Source: ZC4RG20 sp963782445 (GTDB lineage Bacteria > Pseudomonadota > Gammaproteobacteria > Steroidobacterales > Rariloculaceae). Taken from it: DNA of 64,000 nucleotides. Below, piece after piece: positions 35,202-44,627 of this stretch. The notes beneath the pieces were generated by a model. That model saw only the letters and a list, made by a program, of their open reading frames with translations, was not told the origin of the DNA and searched no databases. The stretch spans positions 2,232,001 to 2,296,000 of the forward strand of contig CAWAJM010000001.1 of NCBI GenBank assembly GCA_963782445.1, given 5' to 3'. Position numbers and translations under genes: made by a program. Every line of letters begins with the position of its first letter. Position 1 is the stretch's first letter.

Positions 35202-36141
35202 TGACCGCAACGGCTTTGGCACGCATGTTGCTGCTATTGCTGCTAGGTGCCGCCTCGTGCGCGTTCGCAATACGAATCGCCCGCGCGGCATTCAGCCTTC
35301 GCCCGACGGCCGGCTCCTGTATATCGCCATGAGCGGCTCGCCGCCCTCGCCGCCGGGCACCGACGAGAGCAAGCTCCCGCCGCCCGACAAGGCGGCCGAC
35401 GGCGTGGGCGTGTTCGACATCGCGAAACGCAGGCTCGCCTTCGTCATCCGCGGGATCTCGGACCCTGAACAGGTCGCTGTCGATCCCTCCGGCCGCAAGC
35501 TCCTGATTGCGAGCGAGGACTCGGCAAAGGCCGTGATCGCCGCTACGGCGACGGGCGCGCTCGGCGCCGAGTTCGCGCCGGGGGCCGAGCCCGAAGGCGT
35601 CGCGTTCTCCCCCGATGGCCGGTTCGACTATGTGACCTCCGAGAGCGCGGGGACCGTCTCGGTCGTCGATCTCGGCGCCGCGCGCATCATCGCCCGCCTC
35701 GCCGTCGGCCGCCGGCCTCGCGGCGTCGCATTCTCGCCCGACGGCAGCCGCGCCTACGTCACCGCGGAAGTCGACGGCACGGTCGCATTCATCGACACGG
35801 CCGCGCACCGCGTGCTGGGCAAGCTCAAGCTGCCGGGCGTGCTGGCGCGGCCCATGGGCGTGGCCGTCTCGCCGGACGGCCGTACCGTCTATGTGACGAC
35901 GGGCCGCGGGCGCGAGCTCGTCGCGATCGACGCAGCTACGCGCCGGCTGCGCGGTAGCGTCGAGGTCGGCCCGAGGCCCTGGGGCGTTGCCCTGAGCCCG
36001 GACGGTCGCTACGCCTTCACCGCCAACGGTCCCTCGAACGACGTGTCCGTCGTCGCGACGGCCGATCTCAAGGTCGTGCACAAGATCCCGGTCGGCAAGG
36101 GCCCCTGGGGCGTCGCAGTCGCCGCCGCAACCGCCCACTGA
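35202..36141 (+). pseudogene. Secreted YVTN-type beta-propeller protein, frameshifted near signal peptide
   Basis: ATG 35202 encodes a textbook export signal (TALARMLLLLLLGAASCAFA; the cysteine could be a lipobox residue). Just after it, near 35265-35275, the frame changes, and a YncE/YVTN propeller follows in another frame: RGIQPSPDGRLLYIAMSGSP, then repeated xGVAFSPDGxxxYVTxE blades to 36141. Related proteins have about 25 residues (AYVSNE...VIDxA) between signal and first blade; they are missing here. Without a ribosomal shift the propeller is not exported. An alternative long frame from 35119 lacks a signal. It is divergent from xfp. Confidence 0.65.
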
Positions 36142-36240
36142 CGGCGCGGAGGCCGAGCCGGCTGCCCGTGTCGCCTCTTTGCGCCGACGCCGAATCCCGA
36201 AGCGGGTGGAATTCTTCTGCCCGGTCTTTACAATCACGGC

Positions 36241-37617
36241 ATGCGAATACTCCTAGCCGTTCTCGTTATCGCCGTGCTCGGCACGGCGGGCGCCTGGATC
36301 GCCGCCGGGCGCGCCGAAGGTCCCAAGATTAATATCGCCGAGCCGACGGTCGTCGGTCAGACCGGCCGCCTCGACCTCACGGTCGAGACGCCGGACGCGA
36401 AGCTAACGCAGCTCGACGTAACGCTCGAGCAGGACGGCAAGAGTACGGCGTTGTTTACGCTCCGCACGGGCGCCGCCGCGCTCGCCCGCGACGGGGCGAA
36501 CCGCCTGCATCTCGTGCAGCCGCTCGGCAAGAAGCAAGTCGCGAGCCTCACGCAGGGCATGGCCACGATTGACGTGACGGCCGCTCGGCCGGTGCTGTTC
36601 GGGTATCGGCAGGCCGAGGCGACGGCGCACAAGGCTTTCCAGGTCGACCTGACGCCGCCTCGCGTCTCGGTCGTCTCGCGGCTGCACTACGTCAACCAAG
36701 GCGGCTCGGAGATGGTCATCTATCGCGCGACGCCTCCCGAGGCCGAATCCGGCGTGCGCGTCGGCAACTACGAATATCCCGGCTATCCGGCCAAAGGCGC
36801 CGGTATCGCGAGCTCCGATCCCGCGCTGCGCGTCGCGTTTTTCGCGCTGCTATGGAATCAGGACGCGAGCACGCCGATTTCGCTCTACGCCCGCGACCGG
36901 CACGGCAACGAAACTTCGACCGTATTCGACTACCGCATTTTCCCCAAAGAGTACAAGCACAGCACGCTTCATATCGGCGATTCTTTCCTAAAACGCGTCG
37001 TGCCGGCCGTCCTCGCCAACTCGCCCGGCTTCAAGGTCGACGATCCATCCGATCTTGCCGCGTCCTACGTGCGCATCAACCACGACATGCGCGAGGCCAA
37101 CGCCGCGACGATCGCCGGATTCGCCAAGCAGACCGCACCCGAGATGCTCTGGCACGGCGCCTTTCTGCAGCTCGAGAACTCGGCCGTCGAGGCGTACTTC
37201 GCCGACCAGCGCACCTACGTCTACGACGGCAAGCCCATCGACCACGAGGTGCACCTCGGCTACGACCTCGCCTCGGTCGCAGGCGCCTCGATCCGCGCCG
37301 CCAACCGTGGCCGCGTCCTGCACGCGGGCTGGCTCGGCATCTACGGCAACTGCGTGATCATCGACCACGGCATGGGCGTGCAGTCTCTGTACGGCCACCT
37401 CTCGTCCATTGAGGTCAAGGTCGGCCAAATGGTCGACAAGAACCAGGAAATCGGGCGCAGCGGTGCGACGGGGCTCGCGGGCGGAGATCACCTGCACTTC
37501 TCGATGCTCGTCAACGGCCACTTCGTCACGCCCATCGAATGGTGGAGCGAGAAGTGGATACAGGATCGCATCGAGCGCAAGCTGCGCGAGGCCGGCGCCC
37601 CGGCGGACGGAAACTGA
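36241..37617 (+). CDS. M23-family metallopeptidase, membrane-anchored
   Basis: A 458-residue protein. Residues 1-23 are a signal anchor (ILLAVLVIAVLGTAGAWIAA). A long beta-rich periplasmic region follows. The C-terminal LytM domain (about 335-445) has HLGYDLASVAGASIRAANRG, HAGWLGIYGNCVIIDHGMG, SLYGHLSS and GGDHLHFSMLVNG, containing the zinc ligands His, Asp and the HxH pair. Such enzymes cleave peptidoglycan cross-links or activate other hydrolases. Its upstream region (100 bp) could hold its own promoter. Confidence 0.9.
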   Translation: MRILLAVLVIAVLGTAGAWIAAGRAEGPKINIAEPTVVGQTGRLDLTVETPDAKLTQLDVTLEQDGKSTALFTLRTGAAALARDGANRLHLVQPLGKKQVASLTQGMATIDVTAARPVLFGYRQAEATAHKAFQVDLTPPRVSVVSRLHYVNQGGSEMVIYRATPPEAESGVRVGNYEYPGYPAKGAGIASSDPALRVAFFALLWNQDASTPISLYARDRHGNETSTVFDYRIFPKEYKHSTLHIGDSFLKRVVPAVLANSPGFKVDDPSDLAASYVRINHDMREANAATIAGFAKQTAPEMLWHGAFLQLENSAVEAYFADQRTYVYDGKPIDHEVHLGYDLASVAGASIRAANRGRVLHAGWLGIYGNCVIIDHGMGVQSLYGHLSSIEVKVGQMVDKNQEIGRSGATGLAGGDHLHFSMLVNGHFVTPIEWWSEKWIQDRIERKLREAGAPADGN

Positions 37618-37682
37618 TTCCCAGGGAAGTCTTTCCGAGCAATGATGCGCCCGCCCGGACGCCCCCGCCCTCGCGGCGCCGA

Positions 37683-38996
37683 TCAATTCTCGGCGCGACT
37701 CCCGCGCCGATATAGATTCCCGACGACCGATTCGATAAGCGCGCGGTCGCGCACGGACCACTTCTGCGTCCGGATCTCATCGACCCAGGCCTGCTCGTGG
37801 CGCCGCGCGATGGCCTCGGCGCGCGTGCCCACGCCGGCGTCGTGGAACTTTCTGAATAGCTGGAGCGCATGAGCCGCCGCGTTCACGTCACGGCACGCGT
37901 AGGGCCTGACCTCGTCCAGCGCGTGGGCAGCAAGCTGGGCAAACGATATCGGCGGCGCGATGAGGCGCAGGCATCCGGCCTCGTCGAACCGCCGATCGCT
38001 CGGCTCGGGCCGCGCGCCGACGAGCGCGAGAAACGCGAATAGCCAGTCGAGGCAGGTCATGGCCGTGAACGCGTCGTTGATGCCGGGAGACAACGCGCGC
38101 GAGGCGACCTGCACGAGCTGTTCGATGAGGAACGTGGCGTCCTGCTCGGCCGTCCGGTCCGGGCCGATGACGAAGCTGTCGCTGAACAGCTCGGTTGCAT
38201 TCCGTCCGCAGTCGCCGCCGAGCACTTCGGCCAGACAGGCACCCCGGAACACGAACTGCCCGGGCGAGTAGCGCAACTTAACGATGCAGCCCGTCCGGCT
38301 CGCGGTCCTGATCAGCGCCTGGCCATGGATATCCTGCAGGTAGCCGCTGGCCGGGGCCTCGACGCACCCGGTCGCCTCGGGCAACTGCGCCGGCACGCGA
38401 CCCGACTCGGCGCCGATTCCGACCGGGTACAGACGCTCTGCGCGCTCCTCGAGACGGTCGCCGAGGTAAGCCACCACCGTGCCGATATACATCTGCTTGG
38501 GCGCATGGCTGATGAAAAAGACCAGGATCCCGATACTCGCCAGCGAGAGGAGCAGCGCAACGAACAGGGCGAGGTCCGGCACCGCGATCCGCGTATTCTC
38601 GCCGCCTTGGCCGAGCACGGCCGCGAGCACGAGCAGGCAGTAAACGAACGTCGCGACGAAGGTCCCAAGCGTGAGCTGGCTGCCGCGGTCCTTGAGAAAG
38701 CTCTCGAACAGCCGCGGTCCGTAGGACGAGGTCGCGTTCGAGACGGCCAGCGTCGTGACCGAGAAGGTGACCCCCGTCACCGTGATCATCGAACCCGCAA
38801 TGGCCGCCAGCATCGCGCGCGCGCCGGCCGGGGTGACGCCGACGCCCTGCGTGAGCGCGGAAAAGATCCGTACCTCGAAGACGCTGCTGAGCCAGACCAA
38901 CAGGACGGCAAGCCCGATTCCCGCGACGGCCATGAGCCCGGGCAGAAACCAAAAGCTCGTACGGACGGCATAGAACCAGTGACGCAGGCGCTCCAT
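37683..38996 (-). CDS. DUF2254 membrane protein
   Basis: A 437-residue predicted inner-membrane protein. There are four helices in the first 160 residues (FWFLPGLMAVAGIGLAVLLV; SMITVTGVTFSVTTLAV; ATFVYCLLVLAAVLGQG; LALFVALLLSLASIGILVFF) and a cytoplasmic C-terminal part with PASGYLQDIHGQAL, FRGACLAEV and ALSPGINDAFTAMTCLDWL, the family hallmark. Function is unknown. It is convergent with the M23 peptidase, 65 nt apart. Confidence 0.88.
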   Translation of the reverse strand: MERLRHWFYAVRTSFWFLPGLMAVAGIGLAVLLVWLSSVFEVRIFSALTQGVGVTPAGARAMLAAIAGSMITVTGVTFSVTTLAVSNATSSYGPRLFESFLKDRGSQLTLGTFVATFVYCLLVLAAVLGQGGENTRIAVPDLALFVALLLSLASIGILVFFISHAPKQMYIGTVVAYLGDRLEERAERLYPVGIGAESGRVPAQLPEATGCVEAPASGYLQDIHGQALIRTASRTGCIVKLRYSPGQFVFRGACLAEVLGGDCGRNATELFSDSFVIGPDRTAEQDATFLIEQLVQVASRALSPGINDAFTAMTCLDWLFAFLALVGARPEPSDRRFDEAGCLRLIAPPISFAQLAAHALDEVRPYACRDVNAAAHALQLFRKFHDAGVGTRAEAIARRHEQAWVDEIRTQKWSVRDRALIESVVGNLYRRGSRAEN

Positions 38997-39213
38997 CCGG
39001 GCTCAGCGCCGCGCGCGCGCGGCCAGCGGTGGGGCTTCGTCGGTCATGGTGTGCGTCGGGCTTCCTCGAGCGGAACGGGTCTCCTCTCGTCGGCCCATTC
39101 AAGAACCATACCGGCGCGGCGGCGAGGCCGGCGCGCGGCGCTGGCGTTCGACGGGGAGCGGCGCAGGTCGGCCGAGTCTTTCTCGCCGGCCCACGAATGC
39201 TTAGACTGGGGCG

Positions 39214-39420
39214 ATGCAGGATCTGCCGCAGCATCTTTGGACCGCCGCAGCCGGGCTGGCCGCGGCGGAGTGGCAGCCGCCCGAAGAGACGCCCCAGCCC
39301 GAGCCGCCGCCGCCCGAGCTGCCGGACGAGCCGGCGGAGCAGCCGCCGTCCCGGCCGGAGGAGCTGCCGTCCGATCCCGGCGGCCCGGCCGAGCTGCCCG
39401 ACACGACGCCCGACGACTGA
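39214..39420 (+). CDS. Small Pro/Glu-rich acidic protein
   Basis: A 68-residue ORF: a short start (MQDLPQHLWTAAAGLAAAEW) followed by a disordered tail made of PPPELPDEPAEQPPSRPEEL-like units. No signal peptide. ATG 39214 has GGGG 4 nt upstream, a weak Shine-Dalgarno. Pro/Glu-rich small proteins of this kind occur in many GC-rich proteobacteria; no function is known. It may also be a chance ORF. Confidence 0.45.
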   Translation: MQDLPQHLWTAAAGLAAAEWQPPEETPQPEPPPPELPDEPAEQPPSRPEELPSDPGGPAELPDTTPDD

Positions 39421-39535
39421 AGCGCTCCGCCCGCGGGCCCGGGCCGCCCGACATTCGCATGAATACGTATTGGGACGGACCGACAGGCCTTCGATAATTC
39501 CGTGCGAGGCTCAGGCGATCGGCGCGGAGTTAGCG

Positions 39536-40036
39536 ATGAAACGGCACCATGAACACGGCAAGTCACGGCTCGGGAACCCGGGTCTCGAGGAGCGGGTCCA
39601 CGATCCCTACAAAAGCGAGGGCAAGCTGCCCGAGCCGACGCGCTGCCCGGACTGCGGCGCGGTATACAGCCAGGGCCGCTGGCTCTGGGCCGAGGCCCCG
39701 GCCGCGGCGCACGAGGCCCGCTGCCCCGCCTGCCGCCGCATACACGACGGCTATCCGGCGGGCGAGCTGATCCTCTCGGGCGCGTTCGTCCAGGCCCACG
39801 AAGCCGAGCTGCTCGGGCTCGTTCACAACGAGGAAGCGGCCGAGCGCCGCGAGCACCCCCTGCACCGGATCATGGGCACCGAGCGGCGCAGCGACGGGCT
39901 GCGGCTCACGACGACCGACATTCACCTGCCGCGCCGCATCGGCCACGCGCTCGAGGCCGCCTGGGACGGCGAGCTCGCGACACATTACGACGAACAAGGC
40001 TATTCCGCGCGCGTCGTCTGGACCCGCGAGGCCTGA
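39536..40036 (+). CDS. BCAM0308-like small zinc-binding protein
   Basis: A 166-residue soluble protein with two CxxC pairs (RCPDCGAVYSQGRWLW and ARCPACRRIHDGYPAGE) that probably bind zinc, and a C-terminal domain with TTTDIHLPRRIGHALEAAWD. The motif DPYKSEGKLPEPTRCPDCG marks the BCAM0308 family, related to the archaeal/eukaryotic Nmd3 N-terminus, often found in stress islands. ATG 39536 is chosen because the frame upstream has no family resemblance. Confidence 0.8.
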   Translation: MKRHHEHGKSRLGNPGLEERVHDPYKSEGKLPEPTRCPDCGAVYSQGRWLWAEAPAAAHEARCPACRRIHDGYPAGELILSGAFVQAHEAELLGLVHNEEAAERREHPLHRIMGTERRSDGLRLTTTDIHLPRRIGHALEAAWDGELATHYDEQGYSARVVWTREA

Positions 40037-40041
40037 CGGCA

Positions 40042-40067
40042 CCGGCGGCCTCGTCCGGCGCCGCCGG
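40042..40067. terminator. Possible terminator hairpin after the BCAM0308-like gene
   Basis: An 8-bp perfect stem CCGGCGGC / GCCGCCGG with a 10-nt loop just after the stop at 40036. No T-tract follows, so this is a weak candidate. Confidence 0.3.
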
Positions 40068-40136
40068 CCTACCAACTTTCAACCATCCTGCCCGAGGTGT
40101 AGACTGAGAACCGTTTCGATTAGCCCATCTATAAGA

Positions 40137-41621
40137 ATGTACGTCAAGGGCCAGCTGGCACGGCACCTGCTTGACGCGGCACCCGATCCCATCATCGTCG
40201 CGAACGAGCGCGGCGAGATCGTTTTCGCCAATTCTCAGGTGAAAGAGACCTTCGGGTACGAGCCCGCCGAGCTCCTGGACCGGCCGCTCGAGGTGCTGCT
40301 GCCCGAGCGCTTTCGGGCAGGTCACAAACAGCACCGGGACGGCTTTTCTGCGGCGCCCCGCCCGCGGGCCATGGGCGCCGGAATCCCCCTGTACGGGCTG
40401 CATCGGGACGGCCGCGAATTTCCCGTCGAGGTCAGCCTGAGCCCCCTCCAGACGGAGACGGGGCTGCTGATCACGAGCGCGATCCGCAACGTCACCGAGC
40501 AGCGCGACACGGAACGCCGCCTCGCCGCGGCCGACCGCGCCAAGAGCCGGTTTCTGGCCGCCGCGAGTCACGATCTGCGCCAGCCCCTCCAGGCCCTGAA
40601 TCTGTTGAACAAGGCCATCGCCAAGCGCGTCGAGCGGGACGCGTTTGCGCGCTCCATCGTCGAGAAGCAGCAGCAGGCGCTCGCGTCGATGTCGGCGCTG
40701 CTGAACTCGCTGCTCGACATCAGCAAACTCGATGCAGGCGTGATCGTACCGCAGCGCGTCGACTACGATTCGGACGAGATCTTGGAGCGCTTGCGCGTCA
40801 ATCACGAGCAGCAGGCGCTGGACAAGGACTTGCGCCTCACAATGACGGGCTGCGGTGCCCCCATCCACACGGACCCCGACCTGCTTCAACAGGTGCTCGG
40901 CAATCTCGTCGCCAACGCCGTCCGCTATACCGTCGAGGGCGAGATTACGGTCGGCTGCACCGACGGCGGCAACGGGCGTCTGCGCTTCGAGGTCAAGGAC
41001 ACCGGTCCCGGCATCCCTGCTAATGAGCTCGACCGCATCTTCGAGGAGTTCTACCAGATCGACCATGGCTCGCAGCGCCCGGAGGGGCTCGGCCTCGGGC
41101 TTTCGATCGTCAAGCGCCTCGCGGCGCTGCTGGGGTTCGAGCTCGATGTCGTCTCGACGCCCGGCGTCGGGACCAGCTTCTCGTTCGAGATCGAACGCGG
41201 CCAGACCCCGAGCGTCGAGGCCAAGGACGCGGCACCCAGCCCCCGCCCGGGCAGCGGGCTGATCCTCATCGTCGACGACGAGCGGCCCGTGGCCGAAGCG
41301 ACGAAGATGCTGCTCGAGATCGAGGGCTTCGACGTGCGGCTCGCGACGTGCGAAAGCGAGGCCGTGGCCGCCGCCCGAGAACGGCGCCCGGACCTCATCA
41401 TCAGCGATTTTCACCTGCGCGGCGGCGAGACGGGTCTCGGCGTCGCGCTCAGCGTGCGCCGAGACGCGGAACGCGAGATCCCGATCGTCTTCGTGACCGG
41501 CGACACCTCGAAACTCTCGGCCTCGGCCGGGCCCATTCCCGGCGCGGACTTCCTCACCAAGCCGCTGCAGGCCGACGATCTCCTGGCCATCGTGCGGCGG
41601 CGGCTCGCCGCCTCGCCCTGA
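40137..41621 (+). CDS. Hybrid sensor histidine kinase (PAS-HisKA-HATPase-REC)
   Basis: A 494-residue soluble kinase. The PAS domain spans about residues 8-120 (LLDAAPDPIIVANERGEIVF; GYEPAELLDRPLEVLLPERF). The dimerisation helix has the phospho-His H145 in AAASHDLRQPLQALNLL. The ATPase domain shows LGNLVANAVRYTVEGEI (N box), VKDTGPGIP (G1) and RPEGLGLGLSIVKRLA (G2). The receiver domain has LILIVDDE and phospho-acceptor D424 in LIISDFHL, with K in FLTKPLQ. There are no membrane segments, so it senses a cytoplasmic signal. It is convergent with another hybrid kinase 24 nt away. Confidence 0.92.
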   Translation: MYVKGQLARHLLDAAPDPIIVANERGEIVFANSQVKETFGYEPAELLDRPLEVLLPERFRAGHKQHRDGFSAAPRPRAMGAGIPLYGLHRDGREFPVEVSLSPLQTETGLLITSAIRNVTEQRDTERRLAAADRAKSRFLAAASHDLRQPLQALNLLNKAIAKRVERDAFARSIVEKQQQALASMSALLNSLLDISKLDAGVIVPQRVDYDSDEILERLRVNHEQQALDKDLRLTMTGCGAPIHTDPDLLQQVLGNLVANAVRYTVEGEITVGCTDGGNGRLRFEVKDTGPGIPANELDRIFEEFYQIDHGSQRPEGLGLGLSIVKRLAALLGFELDVVSTPGVGTSFSFEIERGQTPSVEAKDAAPSPRPGSGLILIVDDERPVAEATKMLLEIEGFDVRLATCESEAVAAARERRPDLIISDFHLRGGETGLGVALSVRRDAEREIPIVFVTGDTSKLSASAGPIPGADFLTKPLQADDLLAIVRRRLAASP

Positions 41622-41645
41622 CCGCGGGCTGAGCGCGCCGCGCCG

Positions 41646-44195
41646 TCAAACTCCTGCGGGCAGCGTCGGGTCTGCGCGCGTCTGCCGCCACTCCTCGAGC
41701 AGGGCCTCGACATCGGCGCGTCCCACGGGCTTGACGAGATGGCCGTCGAAGCCCGCTGCGTGCGTCCGCTCGCGATCCTCGCGCCTCCCCCAGCCGCTCA
41801 GCGCGACCATGCGCACGCGCTGTGCCCAGGGCTGCTGGCGAAGCCGACGGCACGCTTCGTAGCCGTCCAGACGCGGCATGTCGAGATCGAGCAGCACGAC
41901 GTGCGGACGGAACTGCTCTGCCGCATCGACGGCCGCGAGCCCGTCGTAGGCCGTCTGTACCTGACTGCCCATGAGCCGCAGGAGCCGCGCGAGGGCATCG
42001 GCGCTGTCAGGGTCGTCGTCGACCACGAGCACTCTGCAGCCCGCCGGCGCGGGCCGCCGCCCGCCCGCCGCCGGCCCGCCCGCCGGCTCGGCGTCCTGAG
42101 CCGCGGCCTCCTCGACGGGTAGGCGCAGCACGAACTCGCTTCCCATGCCCGGGCCGTCGCTGTGCGCCTCAATGACCCCGCCGTGCAGCTCGACGAGGCG
42201 CTTGGCGAGATACAAACCGATGCCGAGTCCGGCGGCCTGATCCGGCGCGTGCGGCAGCTTGCCCTGAAAGAACACATCGAAGACGCGCGGCAAGTCCTCG
42301 GCCGAGATCCCAATGCCCGTATCCTGAATGCTGATGACACCCTCCGCATCCTGGCGCGCGACCTTGATCCTGATCCGTCCCTTGCCCTGCGTGAATTTCG
42401 AGGCGTTCTTGAGCAGGTTGACGATGACCTGCGTCAGGCGCACCGGGTCGCCCGTCGCATAGATCGATTCGGATGGCAGCTGCACGATGAGTTGCTGCCC
42501 GCTCTGAGCGATGAGCGGCCGGCAGGACTCGAGGGCGGCTTGGACGACCTCGGCGAGCTCGAGCCGTTGTCGCTGAATCCCGAGCAGCTCGCGCGTGATG
42601 CGCGAGATGTCGAACAGATCATCGATGAGCCGCGTCAAATGCCCAACCTGCCGGTCGATCACCTCGCGGCTCCAGTTCAGATCTTCGCGGCCGGCGCCAT
42701 GCAGCAGCTCGGCTGCGTAGCGCAGCGGCGCCAAGGGGTTGCGCAGCTCGTGCGCGAGCGTCGCCAGAAAGCGGTCTTTGTGCCGGCTCGCGGTACGCAG
42801 TGCATCGTCGCTCGACTTGCGGTCCGTCACGTCGAGCACGGTGCCGCTCACGAGCGTCACGGGCTTACCCGCCAGCGAAAGCTCCGAGCGCGCCTGGCCG
42901 CACTGCTGGATCCAGCGCTGCCGGCCCTCCTCGCGGACCCAGCGAAACTCCACGTCGAAATGGCCGCTTTGGGCCGGGTCGCGCGCCCGCGCCAAGGCCT
43001 TCCGGTACAGCTCCCGGTCCTCCGAATGGACCTGGCGCTCGAATGCCGCGCTACTCGTCGGTGCGCGCTCGGCCGCAAAGCCCAGGATTTCCCGCGCCCG
43101 ATCGTCCAGCATCAAGCGCTCCCGCTCCGGCTGCCACTCCCAGGTCCCGAGCCGCGCCGCGTCCAAAGACGACTGCAGGCGAGCCTCGCGCCGCGCCCGC
43201 GCCCGCTCGCGCAGGCGCTCCGCCAACACGGCGGCCGCCTGCCCGGCGAATTCCTCACACATGGCCTGCGCCTCCCGCGTCGGCCGATGCGGCCGGCGGA
43301 AGTAGGCCGAGACGACGCCGAGCAGCGTGGCCGGACCGTCGTGCAGCGGCATCGACGCGACGGCACGAAAACCGATTGCCGCCGCCGCCTCGCGCATCGC
43401 GGCAAAGCGCGGATCCGTGGTGACATCTTCGACGACGACGGCCGTGCCGCTCGCGGCCGCAAGCGTGCAGGCACAAGCCGGCTCCTCTCCCGACCCAACG
43501 GGCACCTGCGCGAACGTCTCGGCCGCGGCAGCATCGAAACCGCGCGAAGCGAGCAGGTGGAGCGCCCCGGTCTCGGGATCGAAGATCTGCGCTACGGCGA
43601 AATCAGCGTTCACGAGACCGGCAACGGCACCGACGATCTTATCGGCCGCCCGCTGCACGTCGCGCATTCCGCGCAGCTCGACGAGGAGCGCCTCGACCGG
43701 GGAGTCGCCCCCCTTCGCCGCCGGCGCAAGACCGGCGAATGCGGCCGTGCCGGCGGCATCGGCGCCGGCCGGTGTCAGGACGCACATAGCCCCGCCGGTC
43801 GCACCGTTCCGGTGCCGCAACGGCAGACACGATGCCTCCAGACCCACGTTGCCGATGGGGAGATGGACCGTCTCGCCGGCATAGGCCCGCTCGAGCGCAG
43901 TCGCGAACTCCGGTGCAAGCCGCGCACAGTACGTGAGGCACGGCCGCCCGATGAGCGCGTAGCCGCCGCATTCCGCGAGGGCAGCGAAGGCATCGTTGTG
44001 GAAGCCGATGTAGTCTTGACCCCACGCGACAAGCATCGGGGTGTGAGTACCCAAGGCCACCTCGATCGCCGTGCGCAGCGGCTGTGCCCACACGTCGGGC
44101 GGACCCAGCGGACCGTTTGACCAATCGCCGGTGCGCACTCTGCGGCCCGCTTCACCGCCCTCGGGGGGCCAAAAGGATGGTGCGCCCGGACTCAT
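41646..44195 (-). CDS. Hybrid sensor histidine kinase (PAS-GAF-PAS-HisKA-HATPase-REC)
   Basis: An 849-residue soluble kinase. An N-terminal PAS-like region (about 30-150, VWAQPLRTAIEVALGTHTPM ... FHNDAFAAL) is followed by a GAF domain (about 175-330), a PAS fold (about 340-455, DAARLGTWEWQPERERLML), HisKA with H482 in ATLAHELRNPLAPLRYA, HATPase (NLLKNASKFTQGKGRI; IQDTGIGI; GLGIGLYLAKRLVELHGG) and a C-terminal receiver with VLVVDDDPDSADAL and D770 in VVLLDLDMP. No membrane helix. The architecture is common in GC-rich proteobacteria. The 432 bp upstream carry no gene and may hold its promoter. Confidence 0.92.
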   Translation of the reverse strand: MSPGAPSFWPPEGGEAGRRVRTGDWSNGPLGPPDVWAQPLRTAIEVALGTHTPMLVAWGQDYIGFHNDAFAALAECGGYALIGRPCLTYCARLAPEFATALERAYAGETVHLPIGNVGLEASCLPLRHRNGATGGAMCVLTPAGADAAGTAAFAGLAPAAKGGDSPVEALLVELRGMRDVQRAADKIVGAVAGLVNADFAVAQIFDPETGALHLLASRGFDAAAAETFAQVPVGSGEEPACACTLAAASGTAVVVEDVTTDPRFAAMREAAAAIGFRAVASMPLHDGPATLLGVVSAYFRRPHRPTREAQAMCEEFAGQAAAVLAERLRERARARREARLQSSLDAARLGTWEWQPERERLMLDDRAREILGFAAERAPTSSAAFERQVHSEDRELYRKALARARDPAQSGHFDVEFRWVREEGRQRWIQQCGQARSELSLAGKPVTLVSGTVLDVTDRKSSDDALRTASRHKDRFLATLAHELRNPLAPLRYAAELLHGAGREDLNWSREVIDRQVGHLTRLIDDLFDISRITRELLGIQRQRLELAEVVQAALESCRPLIAQSGQQLIVQLPSESIYATGDPVRLTQVIVNLLKNASKFTQGKGRIRIKVARQDAEGVISIQDTGIGISAEDLPRVFDVFFQGKLPHAPDQAAGLGIGLYLAKRLVELHGGVIEAHSDGPGMGSEFVLRLPVEEAAAQDAEPAGGPAAGGRRPAPAGCRVLVVDDDPDSADALARLLRLMGSQVQTAYDGLAAVDAAEQFRPHVVLLDLDMPRLDGYEACRRLRQQPWAQRVRMVALSGWGRREDRERTHAAGFDGHLVKPVGRADVEALLEEWRQTRADPTLPAGV

Positions 44196-44627
44196 GACAT
44201 AGTCGGCGCAAAGTCAGGGTTCCGGGGCGAAGCAGCAAATTGAACAGCCTTGCACCCGATCACCGCTTTGCCCTCTCGTCCGGTTCCATCCAGGTTGAAC
44301 GAGTTGTATCTGCCATGCAATCAGTATGCGATACCGATGCGCCCGTTCCAGGGCTACGCGCACCGTTGTTCTTCTGCTGCGCGGCCCGTCCGCGACCGGC
44401 GGGGGTCCATGCATCGCTTGGTCGCCCGCCCGCCGAAACATGTGCTGTTCAGCAATGTTCGTGCCAGCTGAGATCGCTGAGGCCGCGGGCCGGCCGACAC
44501 GGGAGACTACCGGCTCGACGCAGCTAGGAATGCGGGCGCCGACGACGCTGCGGAGACCTGCAGCGTTCCAGTATGCGGAAAAGGACCTGTAAAACTTGCA
44601 ACGCCAAATGAAGCGGTGCCGTCACAC
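44196..44627. other. Intergenic, no gene recognised
   Basis: About 430 bp between the start of a kinase gene and the 3' end of corA. Short ORFs on both strands show no family features or good ribosome sites. AT content is higher around 44270-44330 and 44580-44610. I see no RNA gene or strong hairpin. Confidence 0.5.

Noticed and set aside
32671..36237. Extension of the phosphoketolase frame to 1188 residues
   Set aside because: Everything upstream of 35082 is antisense to the propeller gene and unlike phosphoketolase; ATG 35082 gives the expected family length.
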